Both the position numbers and the translations under genes were made by a program. The notes under the pieces are model-generated. The model was not told where the DNA came from. It ran no database searches and saw only the letters and a program-made list of their open reading frames with translations. A DNA stretch of 64,000 nt from Burkholderiaceae bacterium (lineage in GTDB: Bacteria > Pseudomonadota > Gammaproteobacteria > Burkholderiales > Burkholderiaceae_B): the NCBI GenBank assembly GCA_023653055.1, contig JAMNXR010000002.1:1-64000 (forward strand). Reading direction: 5' to 3'. Numbering within the stretch: position 1 is the stretch's first letter; the number at the start of each line of letters is the position of its first letter. Below, in pieces: positions 60,314-64,000 of the stretch.

Positions 60314-60928
60314 ATGCTGGGTGTGACGGATTATCCCGCCTTTGTGGTGGCCTTCATCATTTTTTTGTTGATTCCAGGGCCGGGTAATCTCGTCATCATC
60401 ACCTCGACCACCAAGGGCGGCTTGCGTGGCGGTTTTGCAGCCACCATCGGAATCATTCTTGGCGATCAAGTACTCTCGTGGATGGCGGTCGCTGGGTTGG
60501 CTGCTGTGCTCGCCGCTTCGCCAGTGGCGTTCGAGGCGGTGCAATGGGTGGGGGCGATCTACCTTGTTTGGTTGGGCGCCAAAATGGTCTTGGCCAAGCC
60601 GGGAGCCGCACCCGTGCTCAATATTAAGCCCTACCATTACCTGCGCCAGGCGATGGTCATTACACTGTTCAATCCAAAAGCCATTGTCTTTTATATGGCT
60701 TTTTTCCCGTTGTTTGTAGATCCCGTGCAAAACCGAGGCTTGGTGACATTTGCTTTTCTGGCTGCGACCATTGCAGTGTTAGCCTTTTTGTATGGTGTTG
60801 TCGCAATTTTGCTCACGCATTTCTTGGCGGAGCGATTACGCAGCAGTGCCATCATTTCTCTTGTGCTAGAAAAGATAGCTGGACTGTGCCTAATAGGCTT
60901 TGGACTCAGGCTCGCGCTCTCGCGCTAA
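60314..60928 (+). CDS. LysE/RhtB family amino acid exporter
   Basis: 204 residues with about six helices, the standard length. The conserved opening FIIFLLIPGPGNLVIITST (family PGP) and GGLRGGFAATIGIILGD are seen, plus NPKAIVFYMAFFP. It exports amino acids such as lysine, homoserine or threonine, or related compounds; the exact one is not predicted. It follows the PCuAC gene closely and may be cotranscribed. Confidence 0.87.
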   Translation: MLGVTDYPAFVVAFIIFLLIPGPGNLVIITSTTKGGLRGGFAATIGIILGDQVLSWMAVAGLAAVLAASPVAFEAVQWVGAIYLVWLGAKMVLAKPGAAPVLNIKPYHYLRQAMVITLFNPKAIVFYMAFFPLFVDPVQNRGLVTFAFLAATIAVLAFLYGVVAILLTHFLAERLRSSAIISLVLEKIAGLCLIGFGLRLALSR

Positions 60929-60980
60929 GCCTTTCGTCCAAACGTAGCGTCACCGCCGACCTGTTGGCTGATTCGCTGCA

Positions 60981-61892
60981 TCAGCCTTTGTTATGCTCTA
61001 CCACCATGTGCGTGTGCGCGGCCTTAAGCAGAGGGCAGGCGACGGCCTTTTGTACGCCTGCTTCAATCATTGCGCCCAAAATATGCTCGTGCTCCGTCTG
61101 GTTGCCTTGGGTCAAGTCCCTAAGCATGGAGGCTGCAAAGCTCGAACCCGACTTAGTCAGCATCGCCAAGGCTTTTTGTTGGGCGCTTTCTTTGGTGGGG
61201 AAACCATTCGCCAACGCGATGGCGCAACTCTCTGCATAGAAACTGGTCATGGTCTCCTTGCCCCACGGTGCATCAGCGATTTTTCCAACATGACCGCGAC
61301 ACAACGTCGTCATGCCTGCGAGCGTGGCTAAAAATACCCATTTATCCCAAAGCGACTGTTCAATATTTTCACTGAAGGTGTGGTCAAAACTGGCTTGTTC
61401 ACATAGAGCCGAAAACGCGTGGGCCAGTGCTTCGTGAGCGGGATCGCGATGACCCACCGTGAGTGCGTGGAGGTCGGTGAGTTGTTTAACAGCGCCACTG
61501 CTTGTGACGGTCGCGGCGATATGCGCGACGCCACCCATCACTCGGCTGCGGCCGAATGTTGCGTCGAGTTTGGCAATATGGCTCAGTCCGTTCAGAACAG
61601 GCAAGATGACGCCGTGGCTGCTTGCTGCGCTGACGGACTCAAGCGCGTCGTCTAAGTCATAGGCCTTGGGCGCAAGGATAATCACGTCATATTCGGGCTT
61701 GAGTTGGTCGCGCGTCACAGTCTTTGGATGAAGGGTGAAGGTTTCCTTTGGTGTTTCAATTACCAACCCATCCGCTTGGATCTTTTGATGACGCTTGTCC
61801 CGCAATAGGTAGGTGACATCAGCCCCCGCCTGAATGAGTCGTGCACCAAAATACCCCCCCACACCACCCGCACCCAATATTAGAATTTTCAT
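60981..61892 (-). CDS. 2-dehydropantoate 2-reductase-like (ApbA/PanE family)
   Basis: 303 residues. The NADP loop ILGAGGVGGYFGARL starts the protein and the catalytic Lys is expected in LWDKWVFLATLAGMT. The family makes pantoate for coenzyme A, but many members act on other 2-keto acids, and no pan genes are close. It is convergent with LysE and divergent from the fourth Bug gene. Confidence 0.85.
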   Translation of the reverse strand: MKILILGAGGVGGYFGARLIQAGADVTYLLRDKRHQKIQADGLVIETPKETFTLHPKTVTRDQLKPEYDVIILAPKAYDLDDALESVSAASSHGVILPVLNGLSHIAKLDATFGRSRVMGGVAHIAATVTSSGAVKQLTDLHALTVGHRDPAHEALAHAFSALCEQASFDHTFSENIEQSLWDKWVFLATLAGMTTLCRGHVGKIADAPWGKETMTSFYAESCAIALANGFPTKESAQQKALAMLTKSGSSFAASMLRDLTQGNQTEHEHILGAMIEAGVQKAVACPLLKAAHTHMVVEHNKG

Positions 61893-62068
61893 GCTTGCTC
61901 CTTTTAAGCATCAATCTTATCGTGTTGACGCGCCTTGTGCCAAGACAAGCGTTAAGGGTGGAGTCTGGTCTCGCCAGTCGTAGACAAAGACAGATTTTTA
62001 AAGGAACATAGTGGGCATGTCGCAAGTGCTTCATTTCAAAAGCACAATAAAACATTCAGGAGATCGTT

Positions 62069-63064
62069 TTGAAAATATCCCGCCTAGGCTCTGCGCTGCC
62101 CGCTTTATGTTCTTTAACACTCGCCTTGGGCGTACTGGGTGCCTCCGCCTCTGTATCGGCCCAAGAGTTCCCTAAAGGTCAGACCATCACGATCGTAGTG
62201 GGTTTTGTACCCGGTGGCGGAACCGATACCGCTACACGGATTGTGGCGAAAGCTCTTTCGGCTAATTTAGGTCAACCCGTTGTCGTTGAAAACCGTGCCG
62301 GAGCAGGTGGGGTGATTGCGACACAGGCGGTGGCTAATGCCAAGCCAGACGGCACGACTCTTTTGCTGGGTACGATTGGTCCAATGACTGTGTCACCCCA
62401 TCTGATGAAGATGACGATTGATCCGCTCAAGGACCTCGCACCCATTACGATGGGCGTGAACTTTCCCAACGTTTTGGTGGTTCCACCCGAGTTAAAGGTG
62501 AACTCTTTGGCTGAGTTGATCGCAGCAGCTAAAAAGGAACCAGGCAAGCTGACGTATGCGTCAACAGGTGTAGGCTCTGCGGCGCATTTGGCCGGTGAGT
62601 TGTTTGCGCAGCGTGCCGGAGTGGAAATGATCCACGTGCCCTACAAGGGCGGAAGTGCAGCGATGCTTGATTTGCTGAGCGGTCGCATTGATGCGTATTA
62701 CTCGACGCCAACGACAAGTATTCAGCATGTTCAGGCTAATAAGCTCAAGGCCTTAGCGACAACGGGTTTAAAGCGTACGGACCTGATGCCTGATGTCCCC
62801 ACGATGGCAGAGTCTGGCTTCCCAGGCTTTAACGCGACCAACTGGTATGCGTTTGTGGCACCCGGCAAAACACCGGCCCCTATTCTCGATCGTTGGAACA
62901 CTGAAATCGTCAAGGTACTCAACGATCCTGAAGTCCGTGCACAGCTCAATAAACATGGCCTGACCCCTGATCCCACCACGCGTCAGGAATTGGCTGACTT
63001 TATGGCCAAGGAGTCCGCAACCTGGAAAAAAGTCGTAACTGAGCGCAACATCAAGCTCGAATAA
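62069..63064 (+). CDS. Bug/TctC-type periplasmic solute receptor
   Basis: 331 residues; the start at 62069 is TTG, preceded by AGGAGATC. The signal peptide ends near SVSAQE. GQTITIVVGFVPGGGTD, VENRAGAGGVIA and VPYKGGSAAMLDLLSG are the marks of the family. An MFS gene begins nine bases after its stop, so the two may form one unit. The ligand is unknown. Confidence 0.9.
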   Translation: MKISRLGSALPALCSLTLALGVLGASASVSAQEFPKGQTITIVVGFVPGGGTDTATRIVAKALSANLGQPVVVENRAGAGGVIATQAVANAKPDGTTLLLGTIGPMTVSPHLMKMTIDPLKDLAPITMGVNFPNVLVVPPELKVNSLAELIAAAKKEPGKLTYASTGVGSAAHLAGELFAQRAGVEMIHVPYKGGSAAMLDLLSGRIDAYYSTPTTSIQHVQANKLKALATTGLKRTDLMPDVPTMAESGFPGFNATNWYAFVAPGKTPAPILDRWNTEIVKVLNDPEVRAQLNKHGLTPDPTTRQELADFMAKESATWKKVVTERNIKLE

Positions 63065-63072
63065 ACGGCAGT

Positions 63073-64000
63073 ATGTCAGGTTCTTTTAGCAGCATGATGG
63101 CGTCTACACGCGCACCTTTTAAGGTGCGCAGTTTTCGCAATCAGTGGGCTGCCGATCTAGCGACCTCTTGGGCCTTAGAGATGGAGCTTATAGTGCTGGG
63201 CTGGTATGTACTGGTCGAGTCGGGCTCCGTGCTATTGCTGGTGATTTTTGGTGCCTTGCACTACACGGGTGCCTTGATTTCTCCATTTCTTGGTATCGCA
63301 GGTGACAGGGTCGGTTATCGCGTGCTCTTTATGTTGACCCGGGGACTGTATGCGTTGGCTGCAATGACGATTGCCATACTCGCATTTTTTGACAGCCTAA
63401 CCCCACTGAATGTCATTGTCATCGCGACTGTTGTCGGCATGATTCGTCCCTCTGATTTAATGATGCGCTATGCGTTGATTGGCCAGACGCAGCCAAGCGA
63501 TCAGCTGACCTCTGCCTTGGGTATTTCACGGATGACGTCAGACTCTGCGCGCGTCGCAGGTGCATTGGCAGGTGCGGGCATATTTGCACAATTCGGAATG
63601 ATCCCGGTCTATGTCTGTATCACCTTGCTGTATCTCATCAGTTTTTGTTTTTCTATGAGGGTCGCAGGTAAGCCCGCCCAAGTCATTGCGCACACCGCTC
63701 GTCCATCACCTTTTACAGATTTACAACACGCCTTTTCATACGTTTGGGGTAAGCCAGTCTTGCTTGGGTCGATGAGTATCGCTTTCCTTGTGAATTTTCT
63801 CGCTTTTCCGTTTTCGCTTGGTCTGTTGCCCTACATTGCCCGTACGGTCTATGAGGTCGGTCAGTCTGGTTTGGGTGTGTTAAGCGCGAGCTTCGCCTTT
63901 GGCGCTTTACTAGGGTCGCTGGTGCTGGGATCGAACCGCTTTTCTCTCGGTACGGGGCGAGCTTTATTGGTCGCGACGGGGATTTGGTTTGGACTGTTGA
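63073..64000 (+). CDS. MFS transporter, N-terminal part (3' end outside window)
   Basis: The frame opens at ATG 63073 (GGCAGT upstream, weak site) and remains open to the right edge, giving 309 residues. It has many hydrophobic helices. GIAGDRVGYRVLFMLTRGLY is the loop 2-3 MFS signature; PFTDLQHAFSYVWGKPVLLG resembles the central loop of the MFS_3 (enterobactin exporter-like) group. It lies nine bases after the Bug gene. Substrate unknown. Confidence 0.85.
   Translation, partial: MSGSFSSMMASTRAPFKVRSFRNQWAADLATSWALEMELIVLGWYVLVESGSVLLLVIFGALHYTGALISPFLGIAGDRVGYRVLFMLTRGLYALAAMTIAILAFFDSLTPLNVIVIATVVGMIRPSDLMMRYALIGQTQPSDQLTSALGISRMTSDSARVAGALAGAGIFAQFGMIPVYVCITLLYLISFCFSMRVAGKPAQVIAHTARPSPFTDLQHAFSYVWGKPVLLGSMSIAFLVNFLAFPFSLGLLPYIARTVYEVGQSGLGVLSASFAFGALLGSLVLGSNRFSLGTGRALLVATGIWFGLL

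Overview
The window reads as a chromosomal segment of a Betaproteobacterium, most likely Burkholderiales of the Alcaligenaceae type. The main reason is four separate Bug/TctC-type periplasmic receptors with no TctAB permease beside them, together with a TRAP system, PhoBR and a BigR-type sulfide module typical of that order. This placement is inference from gene content; no rRNA or tRNA gene is present. Genes are tightly packed. No gene-free stretch exceeds about 230 bases, and no insertion sequence, phage gene or CRISPR array was seen.

Layout. 1-5215 is an arsenic island: the 3' part of an ACR3 arsenite pump, an EamA transporter, a GT39-type membrane glycosyltransferase, and a GAPDH-arsJ operon for arsenate detoxification. 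5353-9253 holds a glutamine amidotransferase and two divergent units. One is MerR regulator plus DUF2237; the other is Rrf2-like, TIGR03643, a tiny Cys-rich protein and a 2OG-Fe dioxygenase. 9262-14974 is a copper module (TolC-like, multicopper oxidase, cupredoxin, CusF-like) facing a CusRS-type two-component system. 14944-21273 has a secreted unknown, a PAS-GGDEF-EAL protein, malonyl-CoA decarboxylase and a Bug receptor.

21347-33992 is the most interesting part, a phosphate-limitation region. It contains a glycosyltransferase and metallophosphoesterase pair that fits Agt-PlcP lipid remodelling, an iron-type alcohol dehydrogenase, an Mpo1/DUF962-like membrane protein, a membrane-anchored HemL-like class III aminotransferase, phosphatidylserine decarboxylase, an OlsB-like N-acyltransferase, PhoX, PhoU, PhoB and PhoR. 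Pho-box-like sequences (7-bp repeats at 11-bp spacing) lie before olsB, phoX and phoU, with weaker candidates before agt and the aminotransferase. A perfect two-repeat Pho box also lies before GAPDH-arsJ, so arsenate detoxification may belong to the same PhoB regulon.

33995-49454 is mostly catabolic: a ferric-reductase-like protein with a ModE-type regulator, Bug plus CitE-like lyase plus CoA transferase, amidohydrolases (M20, M14, Ntn), another Bug, a quinone oxidoreductase and a DctPQM TRAP transporter. 49536-53146 has a CBS/nucleotidyltransferase protein, an exonuclease and a YeeE-type transporter. 53151-58704 is a sulfide/persulfide module: a BigR-type repressor, two YedE half-proteins, SulP and an MFS protein, facing an ETHE1-like persulfide dioxygenase and a DUF2892 protein. 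58762-64000 has a TonB-like protein, a PCuAC copper chaperone, LysE, a ketopantoate-reductase-like protein, a fourth Bug receptor and an MFS gene cut by the right edge.
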